DNA from: Microbacterium sp. Leaf288
GTDB taxonomy: Bacteria > Actinomycetota > Actinomycetes > Actinomycetales > Microbacteriaceae
Reading direction: 5' to 3'
NCBI RefSeq assembly: GCF_001422925.1
Contig: NZ_LMNI01000011.1
Span: 1 to 40,127, forward strand
DNA: 40,127 nt
The position numbers were made by a program, and so were the translations under genes. The notes beneath the pieces are model-generated. The model did no database searches, was not told the origin of the DNA, and saw only the letters and a list, made by a program, of their open reading frames with translations. Position 1 is the stretch's first letter. Each line of letters begins with the position of its first letter. Below are positions 33,141-40,127 of this stretch, piece after piece.

Positions 33141-34285
33141 CCGCGATCCCGGTGACGATCGGGCGACGGATGCCGCAGTCCGCGGCATCCGTCGATCTCG
33201 GCGCGCACGCGGCCGCAGCGCCCGTGGCGTCGATCGGCGCCCCGCTGGTGGACACGCACGGGCGGGTGCACCGCGACCTGCGGATCTCGTTGACGGATCG
33301 GTGTTCGCTGCGGTGCACGTATTGCATGCCGGAGCAGGGCAACGAGTGGTTGGCGAAGACGAGCATCCTGACGCTGGATGAGATCGTGCGGATCGCCCGG
33401 GTGGCCGCGGCCGACGGGATCACGACGTTCCGCCTCACCGGCGGGGAGCCGCTGCTGCGCACCGACATCGTCGACGTGGTGCGACGGCTGTCGGCGATCA
33501 CCGGGCCGGGTGGGCGGCCGGTGGAGATCGCGATGACCACGAACGGGATCCGCCTGGCGGAGCTCCTCCCGGGGCTCGTCGAGGCCGGGCTGACCCGGCT
33601 CAACATCTCCATCGACACGCTCCGCCGTGACCGGTTCCACGCCCTCACCCGCCGCGACCGGCTCGACGACGTACTCGACGGGATCGCGGCGGCCGGGGCA
33701 TCGGGTCTGCGCCCGCTGAAGCTGAACGCGGTGGCGATGCGCGACGTCAACGATGACGAGCTGGTCGATCTGGTGGAGTTCGCGGTCGCGCATGAGGCGC
33801 AGATGCGGTTCATCGAGCAGATGCCGTTGGATGCGGGGCATACGTGGGATCGATCGCGGATGGTGACGCAGGATGAGATCCTCACCGCGCTGTCGGCGCG
33901 GTGGGAGCTGACGCCGGTGCCGGGTCGGGGTGGGGCGCCGGCGGCGCGGTGGACGCTGGACGGCGGCCCGCATTCGGTGGGGGTGATCGCGTCGGTGACG
34001 GCGCCGTTCTGCGGCGACTGCGACCGGTTGCGCCTCACGGCCGACGGGCAGCTGCGCAATTGCCTGTTCTCGACCACGGAGTACGACCTACTTCCGATCC
34101 TTCGACAGGCTCAGGGACCGGTGGAGGAGCCCTTCCCCCCGGTCGCTGAGCTTGTCGAAGCGGGCATCGACGCGGGCATTGATGGGATGCTGCGCTCCTG
34201 CGTGCACGGGAAGCTGCCGGGGCACGCGATCAACGACCCGGCGTTCCTGCAGCCGGCGCGCGGCATGAACGCGATCGGAGGCTGA
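33137..34285 (+). CDS. moaA: GTP 3',8-cyclase MoaA, with an in-frame repeat insertion
   Basis: The 382-residue radical SAM enzyme has Cys56-x3-Cys60-x2-Cys63 (RCSLRCTYC), the second Fe-S cluster motif [18 protein letters not shown] and the required C-terminal Gly-Gly. It makes the first molybdenum-cofactor intermediate from GTP. About 20 residues near 322-342 ([20 protein letters not shown]) come from a palindromic intergenic-type repeat lying in frame; without it the text would join EYDLLPIL to the [16 protein letters not shown] block. The protein could still fold because the insertion is in a surface-like segment near the end, but activity is unproven. The ATG at 33137 overlaps the moaE stop. 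Confidence 0.92.
   Translation: MTAIPVTIGRRMPQSAASVDLGAHAAAAPVASIGAPLVDTHGRVHRDLRISLTDRCSLRCTYCMPEQGNEWLAKTSILTLDEIVRIARVAAADGITTFRLTGGEPLLRTDIVDVVRRLSAITGPGGRPVEIAMTTNGIRLAELLPGLVEAGLTRLNISIDTLRRDRFHALTRRDRLDDVLDGIAAAGASGLRPLKLNAVAMRDVNDDELVDLVEFAVAHEAQMRFIEQMPLDAGHTWDRSRMVTQDEILTALSARWELTPVPGRGGAPAARWTLDGGPHSVGVIASVTAPFCGDCDRLRLTADGQLRNCLFSTTEYDLLPILRQAQGPVEEPFPPVAELVEAGIDAGIDGMLRSCVHGKLPGHAINDPAFLQPARGMNAIGG
34100..34160. repeat. Palindromic repeat element inside moaA
   Basis: 22-nt arms at 34100-34121 (CTTCGACAGGCTCAG...) and 34139-34160 (...CTGAGCTTGTCGAAG) match at 20 of 22 positions, with a 17-nt loop. From memory this is a common dispersed repeat of Microbacterium-like genomes, normally between genes. 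Confidence 0.85.
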
Positions 34286-34286
34286 G

Positions 34287-35186
34287 ATGGGCCGCCTGAC
34301 CACGCGGACGCCGGTCACCCGGATCGCGCTGAATGACGGGGATGTCGCGGTGCGGCGCCGGGCCGACACCCTCGCGGTGGAGGAGCCGCTGGAGATCCGC
34401 ATCGCGGGCGAGGCGCTCACCGTGACGATGCGCACGCCCGGCAATGACCTCGAGCTCGCCGCCGGGTTCCTGGTGTCGGAGGGCGTGATCGCCGCGTCCG
34501 GCGACGTGCGCTCCGCGATCCACTGCGGCGGCCCGGGCACCGGTGCCGTGGCGCCGACGCCGTTGCTGACGATCGGCGTCGACCCGTCGGTGCCGACGGC
34601 GTCGGCCGAGAACACGTACAACGTGCTCGACATCGCGCTCGCCCCCGAGCTCGCGCCGCTGGTGACCGACATCGCACGCAACTTCTACACGACGAGCTCG
34701 TGCGGCGTGTGCGGCACGGCCTCGATCGAGGCGATCGACAAGCAGTCGCGCTACGACGTCGCGACGGATGCCGCCCCCGTCGACGCGACGCTGATCGCGG
34801 GTCTTCCCGACACGCTTCGTGCGGGGCAGGCGGTGTTCGAGAAGACCGGCGGCCTGCACGCCGCCGCCCTGTTCGACGCGGCATCGGGTGAGCTGCTCGT
34901 GCTGCGCGAGGACATCGGGCGGCACAACGCCGTCGACAAGGTGATCGGCTGGTCGCTGCTCGACGACAGGCTCCCCCTCACCGGAACCGTGCTGCAGGTG
35001 TCGGGCAGAGCGAGCTTCGAGCTCGTGCAGAAGGCCGTGATGGCCGGCATCCCGATCCTGTCCGCCGTGTCGGCGCCGTCCTCGCTCGCGGTCGAGCTCG
35101 CCACGGCGTCCGGGCTCACCCTGGTTGGGTTCGTGCGCGGATCGTCGATGAACATCTACTCCCACCCCGACCGGGTACGGGCGTAG
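34287..35186 (+). CDS. fdhD: FdhD, sulfurtransferase for formate dehydrogenase
   Basis: The 299-residue product has the [12 protein letters not shown] motif with Cys139 and Cys142 (E. coli FdhD Cys121/124 equivalents), [19 protein letters not shown] and the end [33 protein letters not shown]. FdhD delivers sulfur to the bis-MGD cofactor so that formate dehydrogenase is active. The ATG follows the moaA stop by 1 nt. A decayed copy of its 3' end lies at 36181-36290. Confidence 0.94.
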   Translation: MGRLTTRTPVTRIALNDGDVAVRRRADTLAVEEPLEIRIAGEALTVTMRTPGNDLELAAGFLVSEGVIAASGDVRSAIHCGGPGTGAVAPTPLLTIGVDPSVPTASAENTYNVLDIALAPELAPLVTDIARNFYTTSSCGVCGTASIEAIDKQSRYDVATDAAPVDATLIAGLPDTLRAGQAVFEKTGGLHAAALFDAASGELLVLREDIGRHNAVDKVIGWSLLDDRLPLTGTVLQVSGRASFELVQKAVMAGIPILSAVSAPSSLAVELATASGLTLVGFVRGSSMNIYSHPDRVRA

Positions 35187-35269
35187 AAGGACTGCGGAAG
35201 CAGACCGTCTGGAGGCCCTGAGATCACATCGTGTCGCTTGAGTGCCACTCACCAGGCACTGCAAATGCT

Positions 35270-35297
35270 GTACGAATCGGTTCGTATCTTATAGAAT
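35270..35297 (+). promoter_or_regulatory. Class A operator/promoter of the EthD-like gene
   Basis: GTACGA-ATCGGT-TCGTAT (35270-35287) has the TACGA-N6-TCGTA arrangement of the sites at 3418 and 11884. TATAGAAT (35290-35297) provides a -10. The 157 nt before the gene hold nothing else. Confidence 0.6.
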
Positions 35298-35343
35298 CGT
35301 TCAGTGTCGCGATCCGACGCGGCGCTTCTTTGAAGTGAGGACA

Positions 35344-36087
35344 ATGATGTTCAAGGACCTTCTGCTGTCGCGTTCAGGCACCCCCGCTGAACTTCGAAAG
35401 CACATGGAGGACGTTCACATCCCGATGGGACTGTCCATTCCCGCAGTCGCCCGTGAGATGCAGCGCTACACTCTGAACCACGTTGAGGGCAGTCCGGTTG
35501 CAATCGCGATTCACCCGCCGATCGACCGCTTGTCGACGATCGTCGAACATGTCTGCGGAGGCTGGGAGGGCCTCACTCGACTCGGCCAGGATCCCGACTT
35601 TCAGGAGAAACTGCTGCCAGACGAACAGTACATGAGCACCCATCTGATGGACGGTCAAGCCGAATTCGTCGCGATCGATGAGGAGCAACCGATCTTCACC
35701 TCGGGGGATGTCGGCACTCTGCGGGTATTCGACCTGCTTCGCCGCTCCGCATCGGTCTCGCGCGAGCAATTCCTACGGCAGCTGGAGGCCGAGGGGGCGT
35801 GGGCGAAGACGGACGATCGGTATCGCGCCGCAGTCGGTCAGCGGGTACACAGCATCGTTGGCGAGGGCACTGCCTCTTACGGCGAGGCAGCGGAGCCGTT
35901 CGACGCAGTCGTGGAGACCTGGCCCGCGGACCTCCATCGCCTTGAGGACCTGGTCGATGAGCTCCGCTCACGCCGCAGCGCTTATTGCGATCCCGCGGGC
36001 TCTTTCACTGTCGTTACAGAGGAGCGCTGGTTCTACGGCGAGGTCGGACCTTTTGGACCGCGCGCAGAGAGTGCAGGACGTAGCTGA
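35344..36087 (+). CDS. EthD-like dimeric alpha+beta-barrel protein
   Basis: The 247-residue product opens with an EthD-type ferredoxin-like repeat (LLSRSGTPAELRKHMEDVHIPMGLSIP, RYTLNHVEG) and has a second similar half from about residue 120 (LRVFDLLRRSASVSREQFLRQLE). Such barrels include small hydroxylases, monooxygenases and isomerases, and EthD itself is needed for ether cleavage. Two ATG codons are adjacent; the second (35347) has better spacing to AGTGAGG. A class A operator upstream ties it to the demethylase and paaA. Its role may be in handling an aryl ether or a lactone, but this is a guess from the family name only. Confidence 0.75.
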   Translation: MMFKDLLLSRSGTPAELRKHMEDVHIPMGLSIPAVAREMQRYTLNHVEGSPVAIAIHPPIDRLSTIVEHVCGGWEGLTRLGQDPDFQEKLLPDEQYMSTHLMDGQAEFVAIDEEQPIFTSGDVGTLRVFDLLRRSASVSREQFLRQLEAEGAWAKTDDRYRAAVGQRVHSIVGEGTASYGEAAEPFDAVVETWPADLHRLEDLVDELRSRRSAYCDPAGSFTVVTEERWFYGEVGPFGPRAESAGRS

Positions 36088-36130
36088 AACTACCGCCTGA
36101 AGTTGCGGTGGAGGTCGTAGGCGGTTTCAG
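36084..36130. terminator. Terminator-like hairpin after the EthD gene
   Basis: CTGAAAC-TA-CCGCCT (36084-36098) pairs with AGGCGGTTTCAG (36119-36130), leaving a 2-nt bulge and a 20-nt loop. It overlaps the stop codon. No T tract follows. Confidence 0.55.
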
Positions 36131-36180
36131 CGTCCGCAGTATGCCTGGCTAGGTGCGTTCCACGGCACGCCGCTTACACG

Positions 36181-36290
36181 CGTGCGAGAGGCCGTGATGG
36201 CCGGCATCCCGATTCTGTCGGCCATCACGGTGCCGTCGTCGCTCGCGGTCAAGCTCGCCGATGGACGTCTAGTCCCACCCCGACCGGGTG
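36181..36290 (+). pseudogene. Decayed 3' fragment of fdhD
   Basis: It repeats the end of the intact fdhD (about 35026-35176), including the stretch encoding [24 protein letters not shown]. About 44 nt are deleted near the end, which breaks the frame, and CCCACCCCGACCGGGT closes both copies. The two copies flank the EthD gene as direct repeats. Confidence 0.85.
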
Positions 36291-36548
36291 CATATCTCCG
36301 TACCCCACCTCGCGGCCGGCGACGGTGGCGCTGCGGTCGGTTCAGGAATGCGGGGTCATCCAGCCGCGGCCGAGCAGTCGCTCCGGTGCCGGATTAATCA
36401 AGAGTGAGACCGTTCCCGACCCCGCAATGTGGCCAAATGACCGGGGAGCAATTTGTTGAATTCTTGCCGCTCTAATCACCTGAAAGTGGGTGGGAATGCG
36501 CCTTACCGTAGACGACGGAGCCGGGTTTCCGGCACGGCGGGAGATTAC
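36291..36548. other. Intergenic stretch before the PEP synthase genes
   Basis: No gene recognised. On the minus strand 36342-36405 a short open stretch ends INPAPERLLGRGWMTPHS and a stop, which could be the last scrap of a lost gene, but I cannot name it. The ribosome site of the next gene (GGGAG) is at the end. Confidence 0.4.
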
Positions 36549-37406
36549 ATGATCCTGGACACACCGGCCGGTTCCTCGCCGTGCGATGGGGATGCCGTTG
36601 CTACGCGCGTTGCGTACTTCGTGTCTGACAGCACCGGGATAACCGCGGAGACTCTCGGTAGTGCGCTGCTCGCGAATTTTCCCGCGCTGCCGTTTGCTCG
36701 GCACACGATTCCTTTCGTGGACACCCTCGATGGCGCGCGAGCGGTGGCTCGGGACATCCAGAGCCTGATCGCTTCCGGTGCGCAACCAGTGGTGTTCACG
36801 ACTGTGAAATCGGCAGACATCCTCCGTGAACTCGAGGTTCGGGGAGCCGTGGTTGTAGACCTGCTGAGCGGGCATCTGACCGAGCTTGAGGTGGCTTTTG
36901 GAACCACCAGGTCCGAGCAATTGGGTCAGTTCCACGGACTTGGGGACATCAAGCAATACTTTGCCCGAATGCGCGCCGTCGAGTACGCGATCGAGCACGA
37001 TGACGGTCAGAGCGGCCGCGCCCTGGACATCGCCGACGTGATACTCATCGCACCATCCCGGTGTGGCAAGACACCAACCACGATGTACCTCGCGCTGCAA
37101 TACGGTCTGCTTGTCGCCAACTATCCGCTCACGGACGACGACTTTCCGACTGACCATCTGCCGCCCTCAGTAAACCGCCACGCCCCCAAGTGCTTCGGGC
37201 TCACGACCACACCGTTGCGGCTCAGCCAAGTGAGGCACGAACGGCGACCGGACTCGGTCTACTCGAGCCTCGCCCAGTGCACCCTCGAGCTTCGCCGCGC
37301 CGAAGACCTCTATCGCCGGAACCGCGTGCCGTTCCTCAACTCGTCGACCAAGTCGGTCGAGGAGATGTCGGCGGTCATCATGCAGTCCATGCGCCTGCGC
37401 AACTGA
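36549..37406 (+). CDS. ppsR: Pyruvate, water dikinase regulatory protein (DUF299/PSRP)
   Basis: The 285-residue product opens [17 protein letters not shown] and has a P-loop [15 protein letters not shown] (168-182) and the end [20 protein letters not shown]. This family switches PEP synthase off and on: it uses ADP to phosphorylate a Thr beside the catalytic His, and phosphate to remove it. The ATG at 36549, 6 nt from GGGAG, begins the family region; the earlier in-frame ATG at 36453 adds unrelated residues. The target gene follows after 47 nt. Confidence 0.92.
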   Translation: MILDTPAGSSPCDGDAVATRVAYFVSDSTGITAETLGSALLANFPALPFARHTIPFVDTLDGARAVARDIQSLIASGAQPVVFTTVKSADILRELEVRGAVVVDLLSGHLTELEVAFGTTRSEQLGQFHGLGDIKQYFARMRAVEYAIEHDDGQSGRALDIADVILIAPSRCGKTPTTMYLALQYGLLVANYPLTDDDFPTDHLPPSVNRHAPKCFGLTTTPLRLSQVRHERRPDSVYSSLAQCTLELRRAEDLYRRNRVPFLNSSTKSVEEMSAVIMQSMRLRN

Positions 37407-37453
37407 CCTCTCCGCAGCCTTCCCATTCACGAAATCAATCAACAGGAGCGATC

Positions 37454-39841
37454 ATGACGAACATCCTCTGGTTCGAGCAGGTCGGCATGTCCGACATCAC
37501 ACAGGTGGGCGGCAAAAACGCCTCACTAGGAGAGATGGTGTCGAACCTGTCGGATGCCGGTGTTCGTGTACCCGGGGGGTTCGCGACCACCGCCGATGCA
37601 TACCGTGAGTTCCTCGACGCGAACGGACTCTATGGTCGCATCCGACGCGCAGTCGAGGCTCTCGACGTCACCGATGTCGCAGAGTTGGCCCGCGTTGGCG
37701 CCAATGTCAGGGACTGGATTCTGGCGCAGCCCTTTTCGTCGACGTTCGAATCGGAGATCAGGCAGGCATACGCGCAACAGGTTGAGGGCGATCCGCAGCC
37801 TGAGTTCGTTTCATGGGCGGTGCGTTCCAGCGCCACTGCCGAGGATCTTCCGGATGCGTCGTTCGCGGGCCAGCAGGAGACATTCCTGAACATCAGCGGC
37901 ATTGAGAACATCCTCCTAGCGATCCGGCACGTGTTCGCCTCGCTCTACAACGACCGAGCGATCGCTTACCGCGTCCACCACGGCTTCGACCACCACGACG
38001 TCGCGCTGTCGGCGGGTGTCCAGCGGATGGTGCGATCGGATATCGGCGCATCCGGTGTGCTCTTCACCGTCGACACCGAGTCCGGCTTCGACAGGGCCGT
38101 CTTCATCACGAGCTCATACGGGCTCGGCGAAGCGGTGGTGCAGGGCGCGGTTAATCCCGACGAGTTCTACGTCTACAAGCCTGCGCTGCGGGCACGTCGC
38201 CCGTCGATCCTCAAGCGGTCGGTAGGCGAGAAGGCAGTGAAGATGGTCTACGCCCACGGGCGTCACGTCGGCGGCAGCACCCTATTCACGGATGTCCCAG
38301 CTGCGGATCGTGCCCGGTTCAGCATCACCGACGCCGAGGTGGAGGAGCTTGCCCGACAGGCGCTGATCATCGAAGACCACTACGGCCGGCCGATGGATAT
38401 CGAGTGGGGCAAGGACGGGGTCGACGGAGAGCTCTACATTCTGCAGGCACGGCCCGAGACGGTTGTCTCGCGGGTCGACGGGAATGTGATGCGCCGCTTC
38501 GTGCTCGAAGAGGCGGGCGTTCCCATCGCGGAGGGGAGGGCCATCGGACAGAAGATCGGCGCAGGGCCGGTGCGCGTCATGAAGTCGATCGCGCAGATGG
38601 ACCAATTCCAGGCAGGCGATGTGCTGGTGGCGGACATGACCGATCCGGACTGGGAGCCGATCATGAAGCTCGCATCGGCGATCGTCACCAACCGAGGTGG
38701 CCGCACCTGTCATGCCGCGATCATCGCGCGCGAACTCGGCATTCCCGCGGTGGTCGGAACGGGCAACGCGACGGCGACCCTGAAGGATGGCATGGACGTC
38801 ACGGTCTCCTGCGCCGAGGGGGACACCGGCTTCGTCTATGAGAGCATCCTGAAGTTCCAGGAGCTCGTCACGCAGTTGGACTCGATGCCCGAGAGCCCGG
38901 TGAAGATCATGCTCAACGTCGGCACGCCCGATCAGGCCTTCTCCTTCTCCAAGCTGCCGAATCGAGGCGTAGGGCTTGCACGGCTCGAGTTCGTCATCAA
39001 CCGGCAGATCGGCATCCACCCCCGCGCACTACTGGAGCTCGACACCCTGCCCTCACCGCTGCACGACGAGATCGCCGAGAGGATCAGCGCCTACGCGTCC
39101 CCGCGTGAATACTTCGTGAAGCGCGTGGCCGAGGGCGTCTCGATGCTGGGCGCCGCGTTCGCACCTGAGCCGGTGATCGTGCGGCTTTCGGACTTCAAGT
39201 CCAACGAATACGCGAATCTCATCGGTGGCGAGCTGTACGAGCCGCACGAGGAGAATCCGATGATCGGCTACCGCGGCGCCTCCCGCTACATCTCCGACGA
39301 CTTCCGGGCCTGCTTCGACATGGAGTGCGAAGCGCTGCGGTTCGTACGCGACGAGATGGGGCTCACGAACATCGCCATCATGGTGCCCTTCGTCCGGACC
39401 CTGGATGAGGCGGCTGCCGTCATCGATCTGCTCGCCGAGAACGGTCTGCGCCGCGGTGAAAACGGCCTGCGCGTGATCATGATGTGCGAGCTACCTTCCA
39501 ACGCCGTCCTCGCCGACGAGTTCCTCCAATACTTCGACGGGTTCTCCATCGGCTCCAACGACATGACACAACTGACGCTCGGACTCGACCGCGACTCGGC
39601 ACTGGTCGCCGCGACATTCGACGAGCGGGACCCTGCCGTGCTCCGCATGTTGTCCATGGCGATCGACGCGTGCGCGAGAGCCGACAAGTACGTCGGGATA
39701 TGCGGGCAGGGGCCCAGCGACCATCCCGACCTCGCCGAGTGGCTCGTGGAGCAGGGCATCGAATCGATGTCACTCAACCCGGACACCGTCGTCGAAACCT
39801 GGCTGCGACTCGCTCAAAGGGACCTCGCACCGACTACGTGA
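37454..39841 (+). CDS. ppsA: Phosphoenolpyruvate synthase (pyruvate, water dikinase)
   Basis: The 795-residue product has an ATP-grasp N-terminal part ([39 protein letters not shown]), the swivelling phosphohistidine domain with His420 ([21 protein letters not shown]) and a PEP-binding TIM barrel ([28 protein letters not shown]). It converts pyruvate, ATP and water to PEP, AMP and phosphate, feeding gluconeogenesis when cells live on acetyl-CoA or pyruvate from aromatics. The ATG at 37454 follows AGGAG; the upstream open frame is the shadow of ppsR. The length fits E. coli PpsA (about 792). Confidence 0.96.
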   Translation: MTNILWFEQVGMSDITQVGGKNASLGEMVSNLSDAGVRVPGGFATTADAYREFLDANGLYGRIRRAVEALDVTDVAELARVGANVRDWILAQPFSSTFESEIRQAYAQQVEGDPQPEFVSWAVRSSATAEDLPDASFAGQQETFLNISGIENILLAIRHVFASLYNDRAIAYRVHHGFDHHDVALSAGVQRMVRSDIGASGVLFTVDTESGFDRAVFITSSYGLGEAVVQGAVNPDEFYVYKPALRARRPSILKRSVGEKAVKMVYAHGRHVGGSTLFTDVPAADRARFSITDAEVEELARQALIIEDHYGRPMDIEWGKDGVDGELYILQARPETVVSRVDGNVMRRFVLEEAGVPIAEGRAIGQKIGAGPVRVMKSIAQMDQFQAGDVLVADMTDPDWEPIMKLASAIVTNRGGRTCHAAIIARELGIPAVVGTGNATATLKDGMDVTVSCAEGDTGFVYESILKFQELVTQLDSMPESPVKIMLNVGTPDQAFSFSKLPNRGVGLARLEFVINRQIGIHPRALLELDTLPSPLHDEIAERISAYASPREYFVKRVAEGVSMLGAAFAPEPVIVRLSDFKSNEYANLIGGELYEPHEENPMIGYRGASRYISDDFRACFDMECEALRFVRDEMGLTNIAIMVPFVRTLDEAAAVIDLLAENGLRRGENGLRVIMMCELPSNAVLADEFLQYFDGFSIGSNDMTQLTLGLDRDSALVAATFDERDPAVLRMLSMAIDACARADKYVGICGQGPSDHPDLAEWLVEQGIESMSLNPDTVVETWLRLAQRDLAPTT

Positions 39842-40127
39842 GTGTCGAGGTCGGCGCGTCGCGGACACTCTGAACGCCGCATGTGCGCCAAGAGGACCGC
39901 ACCAGCCAGCGATTCCGGCCGAATTCCGCGACAGGGAGAATGCCCCGACCGGTTCGCGTCGGTGCAAGACCGACGGCGTGGGGCCGTGTAGTACGTGGCG
40001 TGGCGGTAGTTCTTGCCCGCGGGGCTCTCGAAGAACGCGCCCTTCGAGTTCGCCGTCGTCTGCACTCTCGACACCGGCGGTGCGATCCCCCGCATCGTGT
40101 GGGCCGGGTTCCTCACGCTCGACGAGG
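39842..40127. other. Unassigned right edge
   Basis: No family is recognised. On the minus strand an open frame enters from beyond the window and runs to 39814, overlapping the end of ppsA. Its part near 39990-40090 reads somewhat protein-like (TTANSKGAFFESPAGK), but I would not call a gene from it. Confidence 0.35.

Noticed and set aside
36342..37157. Minus-strand frame running from ppsR to the fdhD scrap
   Set aside because: Most of it is antisense to ppsR. Only its last 20 codons look faintly protein-like, which is too little to call.
39814..40127. Minus-strand frame entering from the right edge
   Set aside because: Part overlaps ppsA and the remainder has no motif I can name.

Overview
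The window is GC-rich bacterial DNA with densely packed, mostly overlapping genes (ATGA, GTGA and TGATG junctions) and frequent GTG starts. A C. glutamicum-like PaaR operator and a palindromic repeat of the CTTCGACAGGCTCAG / CTGAGCTTGTCGAAG type also point to a high-GC actinobacterium. My inference is a Microbacterium-like member of the Microbacteriaceae. No rRNA, tRNA, CRISPR array or intact insertion sequence was seen.

Layout. 1-3.4 kb: a 5'-truncated peptide-ABC ATPase, a SnoaL-like protein and a PabB-type aminodeoxychorismate synthase. 3.5-11.2 kb: two LigM-like tetrahydrofolate (THF) aryl O-demethylases flank a leftward operon metF-folD-purU-FAA hydrolase-extradiol dioxygenase. 11.2-20.2 kb: a PaaR-like TetR regulator, then a coupled operon paaABCDE-maoC-alpha/beta hydrolase-thiolase-enoyl-CoA hydratase-3-hydroxyacyl-CoA dehydrogenase-folE. 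20.3-24.7 kb: a second thiolase, a signal-less substrate-binding-like protein, an aromatic-acid MFS transporter, a second SnoaL copy and a duplicated scrap of the transporter. 24.8-29.1 kb: a TetR gene divergent from FAA hydrolase-cupin-acetoacetyl-CoA synthetase. 29.2-35.2 kb: LysR, a molybdopterin formate-dehydrogenase-like enzyme, moaE, moaA and fdhD. 35.3-36.3 kb: an EthD-like protein followed by a decayed fdhD fragment. 36.5-39.8 kb: the PEP synthase regulator and PEP synthase.

How it fits together (inference). Methyl groups taken from methoxylated aromatics are loaded on THF as 5-methyl-THF. MetF and FolD oxidise this to 10-formyl-THF, PurU releases formate, and the molybdenum enzyme with its MoaE/MoaA/FdhD accessories could oxidise formate to CO2. 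PabB and a variant FolE may raise folate supply. The demethylated ring could be opened by the extradiol dioxygenase and cut by FAA-fold hydrolases. Acetoacetate would be activated by AacS and cleaved by a thiolase. A second branch uses ring epoxidation of an aryl-CoA by PaaABCDE and beta-oxidation. The substrate cannot be read from the sequence: PaaK, PaaG and PaaZ are absent from the window.

Two families of palindromic sites recur in front of these blocks (GATACGA-N6-TCGTATA and CGATAC-N5-GTATCG), suggesting that the scattered operons form one regulon. Duplicated gene scraps (MFS 3' end, fdhD 3' end, SnoaL paralogues, truncated ABC gene) indicate that the locus was assembled by repeated rearrangement.
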